NCBI GenBank assembly: GCA_963717135.1
Contig: CAVQVN010000009.1
Span: 1,178,001 to 1,242,000 of the forward strand
DNA: 64,000 nucleotides
Origin: UBA4744 sp963717135
GTDB lineage: Bacteria; Actinomycetota; Acidimicrobiia; Spongiisociales; UBA4744
Direction of reading: 5' to 3'
The notes beneath the pieces were generated by a model. It worked only from the letters and a program-made list of their open reading frames with translations, was not told the DNA's origin and made no database searches. Position numbers and translations under genes: made by a program. This document shows positions 50,347-60,100 of the stretch, in pieces. The stretch's first letter is position 1. Every line of letters starts with the position of its first letter.

Positions 50347-51831
50347 ATGACCGAGATGCTCACCTCATACGATCCCCGTACCGGGCTCCCGGTTGGTGAG
50401 GTCGCGATCACACGACCGGATGAGGTGCCCGCCGTCGTCGAACGTTCACGCAAAGCTTTCGATGAGTGGAAGCGCCTCACCGACCAGGAGCGCCGCGCCA
50501 TTCTCAAGCGGTTCAAGCGCGTCGTGCTTGCCGAGGGTCGGCACATCGCCGAAGTAGTCCGTTCCGAGGCAGGCAAGCCCCTCACCGAGGCCTACTCGCT
50601 CGACGTTGTCACGGCCCTCACTGTGATGGACTACTACATCCGCAACGCCGAGAAACTGCTTCGCCCCCGAAAGGGAAGATCCTGGCCCTTCATCAGCACC
50701 GGAGGCTGGACCGAGTATCACCCGCGCGGTGTAGCCGGCGTGATAACCCCCTGGAACTACCCCTTCTTCCTGGCGATGATCCCTACGATCACCGCTCTGT
50801 CGGCCGGATGTTCGGTGGTCCTCAAACCGTCGGAGGCAACCCCGCTCACCGGGCAACTGTTGGGTGATCTCGCCGCTCAGGCGGGGCTCCCGACCGATCT
50901 GATCCAGGTGATCCACGGTGACGGGAGCCTGGGTGCGGCATTGGCCGAGAGCGAAGTCGACGTTCTCTCCTTCACGGGCTCGACCAAAGTTGGCAAGCTG
51001 GTGGCCGTCGCGGCGGCCAAACGATTGACGCCGATCGTGCTCGAGTTGGGCGGCAACGACGCCATGGTGGTGCTGGACGACGCCGACCTCGAGCAAACCG
51101 CCCGGGCGGCCGTGTGGGGAGGGATGGTCAACGCCGGACAGACCTGTATTTCCGTGGAACGGCTCTATGTCGTCGATGCCGTGTACGACGAGTTTCTGCG
51201 GGAGCTCGATAAGGCGTTCGACTCCATAGCGGTCGCTACCGAGGACAAGCGGGACATCGGACCGATCATCCATCCTCCCCAGCTGGAAACCATCGAGGCG
51301 CATGTTCGGGATGCCCTGGAGAAAGGAGCCCGCTTGCTGCGGGGCGGCAAACGGGCCCTCACCGAAACCGGCATCTACTACGAGCCGACCCTCCTGGTCG
51401 ATGTCGACCACACGATGACCATCGTCAAGGATGAGACTTTCGGGCCGGTGATCCCCGTCATAAGGGTTGCAGACGAGAGCGCTGCCCTCCTCATGGCCAA
51501 TGACACCCGCTTCGGATTGCACGGGTCGGTGTGGTCGAAGAATCGTGCCCGGGCAGCGCGGTTTGCCTCCCAGATGAAGTCGGGGACCGTCGCCGTCAAC
51601 GATGTCGGGATCAACTTCATTGTTCCCACCGTGTCCTTCGGGGGCATCGGCGACTCCGGCTACGGGTCCAACTTCGGAGCCGACGGGATTCGCACCACCT
51701 ATTGCTACGCGAAGAGCATCACCACGGCCCGGTTGCCCAGCCCAACCTCCAAGCTCCTCGGGGCTTGGTACCCCCGCAAACGAGGAATGCGGTACTGGAA
51801 AGCCCTCGCCAAAGTCCTTTTCCGCTGGTAA
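50347..51831 (+). CDS. Aldehyde dehydrogenase (NAD(P)-dependent)
   Basis: 494-residue ALDH-superfamily enzyme. N137 (TPWNYPF), K160 (VLKPSEATP), FTGSTKVGK, E233 (LELGGND) and catalytic Cys267 (NAGQTCISVERL) are all present, as is EEFGP-like ETFGPVIPV. Oxidises an aldehyde to an acid; the closest general type is succinate-semialdehyde/benzaldehyde-like, substrate not determined. The C-terminus has a basic/aromatic extension (YPRKRGMRYWKALAKVLFRW) beyond the core. The ATG has CCGGAG upstream. It is convergent with the giant surface gene. Confidence 0.9.
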   Translation: MTEMLTSYDPRTGLPVGEVAITRPDEVPAVVERSRKAFDEWKRLTDQERRAILKRFKRVVLAEGRHIAEVVRSEAGKPLTEAYSLDVVTALTVMDYYIRNAEKLLRPRKGRSWPFISTGGWTEYHPRGVAGVITPWNYPFFLAMIPTITALSAGCSVVLKPSEATPLTGQLLGDLAAQAGLPTDLIQVIHGDGSLGAALAESEVDVLSFTGSTKVGKLVAVAAAKRLTPIVLELGGNDAMVVLDDADLEQTARAAVWGGMVNAGQTCISVERLYVVDAVYDEFLRELDKAFDSIAVATEDKRDIGPIIHPPQLETIEAHVRDALEKGARLLRGGKRALTETGIYYEPTLLVDVDHTMTIVKDETFGPVIPVIRVADESAALLMANDTRFGLHGSVWSKNRARAARFASQMKSGTVAVNDVGINFIVPTVSFGGIGDSGYGSNFGADGIRTTYCYAKSITTARLPSPTSKLLGAWYPRKRGMRYWKALAKVLFRW

Positions 51832-51841
51832 AGAGCGCAGT

Positions 51842-51926
51842 CAGCTATCAGCTATCAGCTTGATGCTTGATGCTTGATGCTTGATGCTCAGAACCTGCAA
51901 CCTGCAACCTGCAACCTGCAACCTGA
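51842..51926. repeat. Heptamer repeats CAGCTAT x2, TTGATGC x4, AACCTGC x4-5
   Basis: Three different 7-nt tracts side by side: CAGCTAT at 51842 and 51849; TTGATGC at 51860, 51867, 51874 and 51881; AACCTGC at 51892, 51899, 51906 and 51913, plus AACCTGA at 51920. They fill the gap between convergent genes. Confidence 0.8.
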
Positions 51927-51941
51927 AACCGTCCGCCGGCC

Positions 51942-54900
51942 TTATTCCGCCAGGGCGATGCCGGCGATGGTGAGGCGGTTTTTGGTGTATTCGAAGAGGA
52001 GCCACCAGGTGCCGTCCTGGTTGGTGTAGGTATAGCGGTGGAAGTTGCGGATTTCGGCCGGTATCAAAAGGGTGGCGGTTTTGGGGGTTTCGGTGCGGGT
52101 TTGGCCGGCCCAGTAGGTGGCGAGGAAGGGCTGGGCGAGCCGTTCGGGGAAGAGGGCTTCCATGGCGGTGAGGGCGTCGGAGCGCCACCAACCCGGTTCT
52201 CTCTCCGGGGAGAGTAGGTTCTTGAGCCTGTGCAAGGGGACCACGACCGGGGTTCCGAACCGAACGGTGGCCAGGCCGCGATTGGATACCAGCTTCTGCA
52301 TCGCCCGAACGTTCCCGCCGGTGAGGGCGGCGACGAATTTGGCGGCGAGTTGGTCGGCTCGTTTGTCGGTTTGGAAGGTTTCGTCGTCAATTTCCTGAGT
52401 GAGGAAGTGAGCGTCGATCCATCCTTCCCCGTTGGGGGTGTCGACCGGCATCCACGTGGTTTTTCCCTTGCGCTTGGGGGCGCCGGTCGATCGGATGTTC
52501 TGGGCGGTGGGGGGATAGTTGTAGACGGAGGTTGATCCGAAATCGGGTTCACTATGCACGGTTATCATCGATTCGCGGTCGACCAGCACGATCGACCAGA
52601 ACCTCCGGCGGGCTCCGAAGAGGAACCAAGGCGAGGAGAACAAACCGCCGAAGATCAACGCCCAGAACAGTGCCAGAACCAGGAACACGAGGGGCAACTT
52701 CAAGGCATCGAAGCTGTCGAAGAATGCCCCGGCCAGGAGGCTGATGCCTTTCGAGCTGATCAACGAGATAGCGCCGATCTCGGAAGCAGCTTCGGGGCTA
52801 TCGAAGGGCACGTCGGGGGCTCCCACTTCGCCGGCGAGGGTGTTGGCGGCGGCCAGTGCCTCGTCGGCCATGGTGACCGTGACCATCACGTCAACAGAAA
52901 CGGTGCCGTCGCTAAGGATGTAGGTGAACGTCTCGGTACCGACCCACTCGGAATAGGCGTTGTAGGTCAATGTGCCGTCGACGACCTCAGCCAAAGCGTG
53001 TGTCACACCGCGGATCGCTACCACCGCCAACACGTCGCCGTCGACGTCGGTGTCGTTGGCCAGCACCTCGAGGACGGCGGGGCCGTATCGGGTGAACCGG
53101 TAGCTGTCCGGTCCGCCGACCGGCGAGTCGTTGACGGCGGTGACCAGCACCGATACCAAGCCACGGCTGCTCTTCCGACCGTCACTGACCAGGTAAGCGA
53201 AGCTGGTCCGGCCGTTCCAGTCGGCCGGAGGCGTGAAAGTGACGGTTCCGTCCTCTTCGAGGGTGGCCACCCCGCGTGACGGCTGCTCGATGCCCACCAG
53301 AACGAGCGCCCGACCTTCCGGATCAGAGTCGTTGGAGAGAGGATCGAGGTTCCCAATGGTGTCCTCGTCGATGGTCAAGAGGTCCAACGCCGCCACCGGT
53401 GCTTGGTTCTCGTTGATCCGCAGGGTCACCACCGCCAGGCCGGTGCCACCCCGGATATCGGTTGCGTGGTAAGTGAAACTGTCATCGGTGGCATCGCCGC
53501 CGGTGTGCTTGTAGGTAAACGACCCATCCGCACGGAGGGTCACCGTCCCGTGCGAAGCTGGAGTGACCAACACAGCGGTCAGGACCTCGTCATCCGGATC
53601 AAAATCGTTGGCCAAAACTCCCGGGGCAGGCACGGTAAGGGTGGTCTGCTCGTCCAGCTCGTAGAAATCGTCGGCGGCGACCGGATCCTGATTGTCGTCG
53701 GTCACCACCCATACGAACGACGTCTGCCCGGAGAGATTGGGAATACCATCGTCGGTTGCCGACACCGTCACCGCATAGGTACCCGCACCGGTCAAAGACA
53801 CGATCCCGCTGATCAACCCGCTCGAGCTGATCGAAAGACCCGGGGGAAGGCCGCCGGCGGCAAACGTGATCCGATCCCCATCCGGATCAGACGCGGTGAT
53901 CTGCAGGACCACCTTCAGCCCTGCTTCGGTGGTCTGCACCCCGGGGTTGGCCACCACCGGAGGCCGGTTGACGATCACCACATCGACAGTCCGGATCGCC
54001 GCCGCCGAGTTGCCCGAGGAGTCCTGCACGGAATAGGACACCGAATAGACACCCTCCACCCCGGTGTTCACCGCCGAGGCGTCGACCATGATCAACCCGG
54101 TCAGGTCCCCATCCACCGCGTCCCAGGCCGTCGCTCCCAACTCGACATAAGAACTACCGGCCGGGATGGTCTGAGGATTATCGCCCAACAAAGTGATCAC
54201 CGGCGGCACGGCATCACCCAACACCTGCACCAGCCGCAGTTCCTGCAGAGCCGGGTTCCCGGAACTGTCGGAGACGTCGTAGGTGACCGGGTAGACACCC
54301 GGGACGAACGTGTTGACCGCCGTCGCGTCGATCACGATCGAACCCGAAATATCCCCGTCGAGGTTGTCGCTGGCGGTGGCGCCCAACTCGACATAGACCG
54401 ACCCAAACGGAATGATCTGTGGGTTCGCCCCGAGCAGGGTGATCACGGGCGGGATCAGGTCCCCGACCAACACGGTTCGGACCACCTGTACCGCCGGGTT
54501 ACCGCTCGAGTCGCTGACGTCATAAGTCACTGGATAGGAACCGATGGTTGACGTATCCACCAGGGTGGCGTCGATCACGATCGAACCAGTCAGATCTCCC
54601 TCGAAACTGTCCACGGCCGTGGCGCCCTCCTCCACATAGGGCAACCCAAGTCCGATCACCTGTGGGTCGGCGCCCATCAGGGTGATCACGGGCGCGGTCG
54701 TGTCGACAACGTCGACGGTGCGCGTCACCTGCACCGCCGGAATACCTTGCGAATCGATCACGTCGTAGGTGACGGGGTAGGAACCGAGGGTGCTCGTGTC
54801 CACCGCGGTGGCGTCGATCACCATCGAGCCGGTCAGGTCACCGTCGTAGTTGTCGGTGGCCGTGGCACCGAGTTCCACATAAGGCGTCCCGGCTTCGATG

Positions 54901-57164
54901 GTCTGCGGATTGGCACCGGTCAGCGTGATCACCGGGGCAGTGGTATCAACGACATCGACCGTCCGTATCACCTGGACGGCGGGGATGCCGGACGAGTCGG
55001 CTACGTCGTAGGTGACGGGGTAGGAACCGAGCGTGGACGTGTCGACCGCCGAACTGTCGATCACGATCGAGACCGTCAGGTCACCGTCGAGGTTGTCGGT
55101 GGCCGTCGCCCCCAGTTCCAGGTACAGCGATCCTGCTTCGATGGTCTGCGGGTTGGCACCCACCAACGTGATCACCGGGGCGGTGGTGTCAACCACATCG
55201 ACGGTTCTGGTGACCTGCACAGCCGGGTTACCCGAAGAATCGGTCACGTCATATGTGACGACGTAACTCCCTAACGTGGAGGTGTCCACCGCGGTGGCGT
55301 CGATCACGATCGAACCTGAGATATCCCCGTCGTAGTTGTCGGTGGCGGTGGCCCCAAGTTCGACATAGGGGCTACCGGCCTCAACCGTCTGCGGGTTGGC
55401 ACCGGTCAGGGTGATCACGGGGATGGTGGTGTCAACCACATCGACAGTTCTGGTGACCTGCACGGCCGCGTTACCCGAGCTATCCGTAACGTCATATGTG
55501 ACGACGTAACTCCCCAACGTGGAGGTGTCCACACCGGTGGCATCGATCACGATCGAACCGGTCAGGTCACCGTCATAGTTGTCCAAAGCAGTGGCCCCAA
55601 GTTCGACATAGGGGCTGCCGGCTTCAATCGTCTGCGGGTTGGCACCCACCAGCGTGATCACCGGGACCGTCGTATCAACCACATCCACCGTGCGGGTCAC
55701 CTGCACCGCCGGATTACCCGAGCTATCCGTAACGTCATAAGTCACCACATACGACCCGAGAGCGCTGGTATTCACCCCGGTGGCGTCAATCACGATGCTT
55801 CCTGAGATATCCCCGTAGTAATTGTCGGTGGCCGTGGCACCGAGTTCCACATACGGGCTGCCGGCTTCAATCGTCTGCGGGTTGGCACCAGTCAGGGTGA
55901 TCACGGGGATGGTGGTGTCAACCACGTCCACGGTGCGGGCAACCTGCACGGCCGGGTTACCCGAGCTATCCGTAACGTCATAGGTCACCACATACGACCC
56001 CAGCGTCGAAGTGTCCACCCCCGAGCTGTCGATCACGATCGAACCGGTCAGATCACCGTCGTAGTTGTCCAGGGCGGTGGCCCCCAACTCCACATAGGGG
56101 CTGCCCACCTCAATCACCTGCGGGTTGGCACCCGCCAAACTGATCACCGGGATAGTGGTATCAACCACATCGACAGTTCTGGTGACCTGCACCGCCGGGT
56201 TACCGCTCGAGTCGGTGACGTTGTAGGTCACCACATACGACCCGAGGGCGCTGGTATCCACCCCCGAAGCGTCGATCACGATCGCACCGGTCAGATCCCC
56301 GTCGTAGCTGTCGGTGGCGGTGGCCCCCAACTCCACATACGGGCTGCCAACCTCAACCGTCTGCGGGTTGGCACCAGTCAGGGTGATCACCGGGACCGTC
56401 GTATCAACCACCTCCACCGTGCGAGTTACCCGCACCGCCGGATTCCCCGAACTATCCGCAACGTCATATGTGACGACGAAACTCCCCAGCGTCGAGGTAT
56501 CCACCCCCGAAGCGTCGATCACGATCGAACCGGTCACATCCCCGTCGTAGTTATCCAGGGCGGTGGCACCCAACTCCACATAGGGGCTGCCAACCTCAAT
56601 CACCTGCGGGTTGGCACCCACCAAACTGATCACCGGGATAGTGGTGTCAACCACATCCACGGTTCTGGTCACCTGCACCGCCGGGTTACCCGACGAGTCC
56701 GTCACGTCATAAGTCACCAAATACGAACCCAGCGTCGAGGTGTCCACCGCGGTGGCGTCGATAACGATCGAGCCTGAGATGTCCCCGTCGTAGTTGTCCA
56801 GGGCGGTGGCCCCGAGTTCCACATAGGGGCTGCCAGCCTCGATGGTCTGCGGATTGGCACCCACCAGCGTGATCACCGGGATAGCGGTATCAACCACATC
56901 GACAGTTCTGGTGACCTGCACCGCCGGATTCCCTGACGAATCCGTAACGTCATAAGTCACCACATACGACCCGAGGGTCGAGGTGTCCACCGCGGTGGCG
57001 TCGATAACGATCGAGCCTGAGATATCCCCGTCGTAGTTATCGGTGGCCGTGGCACCCAACTCCACATAGGTGCTTCCAGCTTCGATGATCTGCGGGTTGG
57101 CACCGGTAAGGGTGATCACCGGGATAGTGGTATCAACCACATCGACAGTTCTGGTGACCTGCAC
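51942..57164 (-). CDS. Giant Ig-repeat surface protein, C-terminal segment (after frameshift)
   Basis: Last part (about 1740 codons) of one giant gene split by two indels. It carries DUF5011-like units 21-33 (ITL-GANPQTIEAGSPYVELGATA...), the last five diverged. A putative-Ig/cadherin unit follows (ITASDPDGDRITFAAGGLPPGLS), then tandem-95-like units (AADDFYELDEQTTLTVPAPGVLANDFDPD, etc.). A TM helix lies at about 1487-1513 (LPLVFLVLALFWALIFGG), then GARRRF, a stop-transfer charge pattern. The final 224 residues include an SH3b-like WMPVDTPNGEGWIDAHFL and an alpha/beta tail. The tail is therefore cytoplasmic if the repeats are outside. The stop is at 51942-51944. Confidence 0.78.
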   Translation of the reverse strand: MQVTRTVDVVDTTIPVITLTGANPQIIEAGSTYVELGATATDNYDGDISGSIVIDATAVDTSTLGSYVVTYDVTDSSGNPAVQVTRTVDVVDTAIPVITLVGANPQTIEAGSPYVELGATALDNYDGDISGSIVIDATAVDTSTLGSYLVTYDVTDSSGNPAVQVTRTVDVVDTTIPVISLVGANPQVIEVGSPYVELGATALDNYDGDVTGSIVIDASGVDTSTLGSFVVTYDVADSSGNPAVRVTRTVEVVDTTVPVITLTGANPQTVEVGSPYVELGATATDSYDGDLTGAIVIDASGVDTSALGSYVVTYNVTDSSGNPAVQVTRTVDVVDTTIPVISLAGANPQVIEVGSPYVELGATALDNYDGDLTGSIVIDSSGVDTSTLGSYVVTYDVTDSSGNPAVQVARTVDVVDTTIPVITLTGANPQTIEAGSPYVELGATATDNYYGDISGSIVIDATGVNTSALGSYVVTYDVTDSSGNPAVQVTRTVDVVDTTVPVITLVGANPQTIEAGSPYVELGATALDNYDGDLTGSIVIDATGVDTSTLGSYVVTYDVTDSSGNAAVQVTRTVDVVDTTIPVITLTGANPQTVEAGSPYVELGATATDNYDGDISGSIVIDATAVDTSTLGSYVVTYDVTDSSGNPAVQVTRTVDVVDTTAPVITLVGANPQTIEAGSLYLELGATATDNLDGDLTVSIVIDSSAVDTSTLGSYPVTYDVADSSGIPAVQVIRTVDVVDTTAPVITLTGANPQTIEAGTPYVELGATATDNYDGDLTGSMVIDATAVDTSTLGSYPVTYDVIDSQGIPAVQVTRTVDVVDTTAPVITLMGADPQVIGLGLPYVEEGATAVDSFEGDLTGSIVIDATLVDTSTIGSYPVTYDVSDSSGNPAVQVVRTVLVGDLIPPVITLLGANPQIIPFGSVYVELGATASDNLDGDISGSIVIDATAVNTFVPGVYPVTYDVSDSSGNPALQELRLVQVLGDAVPPVITLLGDNPQTIPAGSSYVELGATAWDAVDGDLTGLIMVDASAVNTGVEGVYSVSYSVQDSSGNSAAAIRTVDVVIVNRPPVVANPGVQTTEAGLKVVLQITASDPDGDRITFAAGGLPPGLSISSSGLISGIVSLTGAGTYAVTVSATDDGIPNLSGQTSFVWVVTDDNQDPVAADDFYELDEQTTLTVPAPGVLANDFDPDDEVLTAVLVTPASHGTVTLRADGSFTYKHTGGDATDDSFTYHATDIRGGTGLAVVTLRINENQAPVAALDLLTIDEDTIGNLDPLSNDSDPEGRALVLVGIEQPSRGVATLEEDGTVTFTPPADWNGRTSFAYLVSDGRKSSRGLVSVLVTAVNDSPVGGPDSYRFTRYGPAVLEVLANDTDVDGDVLAVVAIRGVTHALAEVVDGTLTYNAYSEWVGTETFTYILSDGTVSVDVMVTVTMADEALAAANTLAGEVGAPDVPFDSPEAASEIGAISLISSKGISLLAGAFFDSFDALKLPLVFLVLALFWALIFGGLFSSPWFLFGARRRFWSIVLVDRESMITVHSEPDFGSTSVYNYPPTAQNIRSTGAPKRKGKTTWMPVDTPNGEGWIDAHFLTQEIDDETFQTDKRADQLAAKFVAALTGGNVRAMQKLVSNRGLATVRFGTPVVVPLHRLKNLLSPEREPGWWRSDALTAMEALFPERLAQPFLATYWAGQTRTETPKTATLLIPAEIRNFHRYTYTNQDGTWWLLFEYTKNRLTIAGIALAE

Positions 57165-60100
57165 CGCCGGGTTACCGCTAACGAGTCGGTGACGTTGTAG
57201 GTCACCACATACGACCCGAGGGTCGAGGTGTCCACTCCCGAAGCGTCGATCACTATCGAACCTGAGATGTCCCCGTCATAGTTGTCGGTGGCGGTGGCTC
57301 CAAGCTCGACATACGGGCTGCCCACCTCGATGGTCTGCGGATTGGCACCGGTCAGGGTGATCACCGGGATAGTGGTATCAGCCACCTGGACAAGCCGTAG
57401 TTCCTGCAGGGCCGGGTTACCGGAACTGTCGGTGACGTCGTAGGTGACCGGATAGACGCCCGGAGTGGAAGTGTCCACCGCAGTGGCGTCGATCACTATC
57501 GACCCTGAGATATCCCCGTCATAGTTGTCGGTGGCGGTGGCACCCAACTCCACATACGGGCTGCCAACCTCAACCGTCTGCGGGTTCGCCCCCAACAGGG
57601 TGATCACCGGCACTGTCGTATCAACCACATCCACCGTGCGAGTTGCCTGCACCGCCGGGTTACCGCTCGAATCGGTCACGTTGTAAGTCACCACATACGA
57701 CCCGAGGGTCGAGGTGTCCACTCCCGAAGCGTCGATCACGATCGAGCCTGAGATATCCCCGTCGTAGTTGTCGGTGGCGGTGGCACCGAGTTCCACATAG
57801 GGGCTGCCAGCTTCAATCGTCTGCGGATTGGCACCGGTCAGGGTGATCACGGGGATGGTGGTGTCAACCACCTCGACGGTTCTGGTCACCTGCACCGCCG
57901 GGTTACCCGAACTATCCGTCACGTCATAGGTCACCACATAGGTGCTGACCACTGCGGTGTTGACCGGATTGACAGTCACAATCGAGGCAGTCAGATCACC
58001 GTCTAGCGCATCCCAAGCAGTAGCCCCGGCATCCACATACGGAGAACCGACCTCGACAGTGACCGGATCAGAGCCCAGCAAAGTGATAATCGGTATACCG
58101 GTGTCAACCACGTCCACGGTGCGAGCAACTTGCACGGCCGGATTGCCCTGCGAATCGGTCACGTCATAAGTCACCACATACGAACCCAGCGTCGAAGTAT
58201 CCACCCCCGAAGCGTCGATCACGATGCTGCCTGAGATATCCCCGTCGTAGTTATCGGTGGCGGTGGCCCCGAGTTCCACATACGGCGACCCCACCTCAAT
58301 CGTCTGCGGATTGGCACCCACCAAACTGATCACCGGGATAGTGGTATCGACAACATCGACCGTTCTGGTCACCTTCACCGCCGCATTACCCGAACTATCC
58401 GTAACGTCATAGGTGACCGAGTAACTGCCCAACGTGGAGGTGTCCACTCCCGAAGCGTCGATCACGATCGAGCCTGAGATATCCCCGTCGTAGTTGTCGG
58501 TGGCGGTGGCCCCCAACTCCACATACGGGCTGCCAACCTCAACCGTCTGCGGATTGGCACCAGTCAGGGTGATCACCGGGACGGTGGTATCAACCACATC
58601 GACGGTTCTGGTCACCTGCACCGCCGCATTACCCGAACTATCCGCCACGTCATAGGTCACCACATACGAACCCAGCGTCGAGGTGTCCACCCCGGTGGCA
58701 TCGATCACGATGCGAACCTGAGATATCCCCGTCGTAGTTATCGGTGGCGGTGGCCCCGAGTTCCACATAGGGGCTGCCGGCTTCGATGGTCTGAGGGTTA
58801 GCACCGGTCAGGGTGATCACCGGAATAGTGGTATCAACCACATCGACCGTTCTGATCACCTGCACCGCCGCATTACCCGAACTATCCGTAACGTCATATG
58901 TGACCGAGTAACTGCCCAACGTGGAGGCGTCCACCGCCGAGCTGTCGATCACAATCGAACCGGTCAGGTCACCGTCATAGTTATCCAGAGCAGTGGCCCC
59001 GAGTTCCACATACGGAGACCCCACCTCAACCGTCTGCGGATTGGCACCCACCAAACTGATAACCGGCACCGTCGTATCCACCACATCGACGGTTCTGGTC
59101 ACCGTCACCGCCGGATTCCCGCTCGAGTCGGTGACGTCATAGGTCACCACATACGAACCGAGGGTCGAGGTGTCCACACCGGTGGCGTCGATCACAATCG
59201 AACCCGAGATATCACCGTCATAGTTGTCGGTGGCCGTAGCCCCGAGTTCCACATACGGCGACCCCACCTCAACCGTCTGCGGGTTGGCGCCCACCAGCGT
59301 GATGACCGGGATAGTGGTATCGACCACGTTGACGGTGCGGGTCACCTGCACCGCCGGGTTACCCGACGAATCCGTAACGTCATAGGTCACCACATACGAA
59401 CCGAGGGTCGAGGTGTCCACACCGGAAGCGTCAATCACAATCGACCCCGAGATATCCCCGTCGTAGTTATCCAGGGCAGTGGCCCCCAACTCCACATACG
59501 GGCTGCCCACCTCAACCGTCTGCGGGTTGGCACCCACCAAACTGATCACCGGCACCGTCGTATCAACCACGTTGACGGTTCTGGTCACCTGCACCGCCGG
59601 ATTGCCGCTCGAGTCGGTGACGTCATAGGTGACCGAGTAGCTGCCCAAAGTGGAGGTGTCCACCGCGGTGGCGTCGATCACGATCGAACCGGTCAGGTCT
59701 CCGTCATAGTTGTCCAGGGCGGTGGCACCCAACTCCACATACGGAGACCCGACCTCAACCGTCTGCGGGTTGGCACCCACCAAACTGATCACCGGGACCG
59801 TCGTATCCACCACATCCACGGTGCGGGTCACCTGCACCGCCGGATTACCGGAACTGTCGGTGACGTCATAAGTCACCACATACGACCCCAGCGTCGAGGT
59901 GTCCACCGCCGAGCTGTCGATGACAATCGCACCGGTCAGGTCACCGTCGTAGTTATCCAAAGCAGTGGCCCCAAGTTCCACATAGGGGCTGCCGGCTTCA
60001 ATGGTCTGCGGGTTGGCACCCACCAAACTGATCACCGGGATAGTGGTATCAACCACATCGACGGTTCTGGTCACCTGCACCGCCGCATTACCCGAACTAT

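Noticed and set aside
52554..55274. Long plus-strand ORFs opposite the giant surface gene (for example 52554-53279, 53403-54551, 54747-55274)
   Set aside because: They are exact antisense shadows of the repeat-coding strand with Gly/Arg/His-rich composition, no ribosome sites and repeating sequence that mirrors the 243-bp unit.
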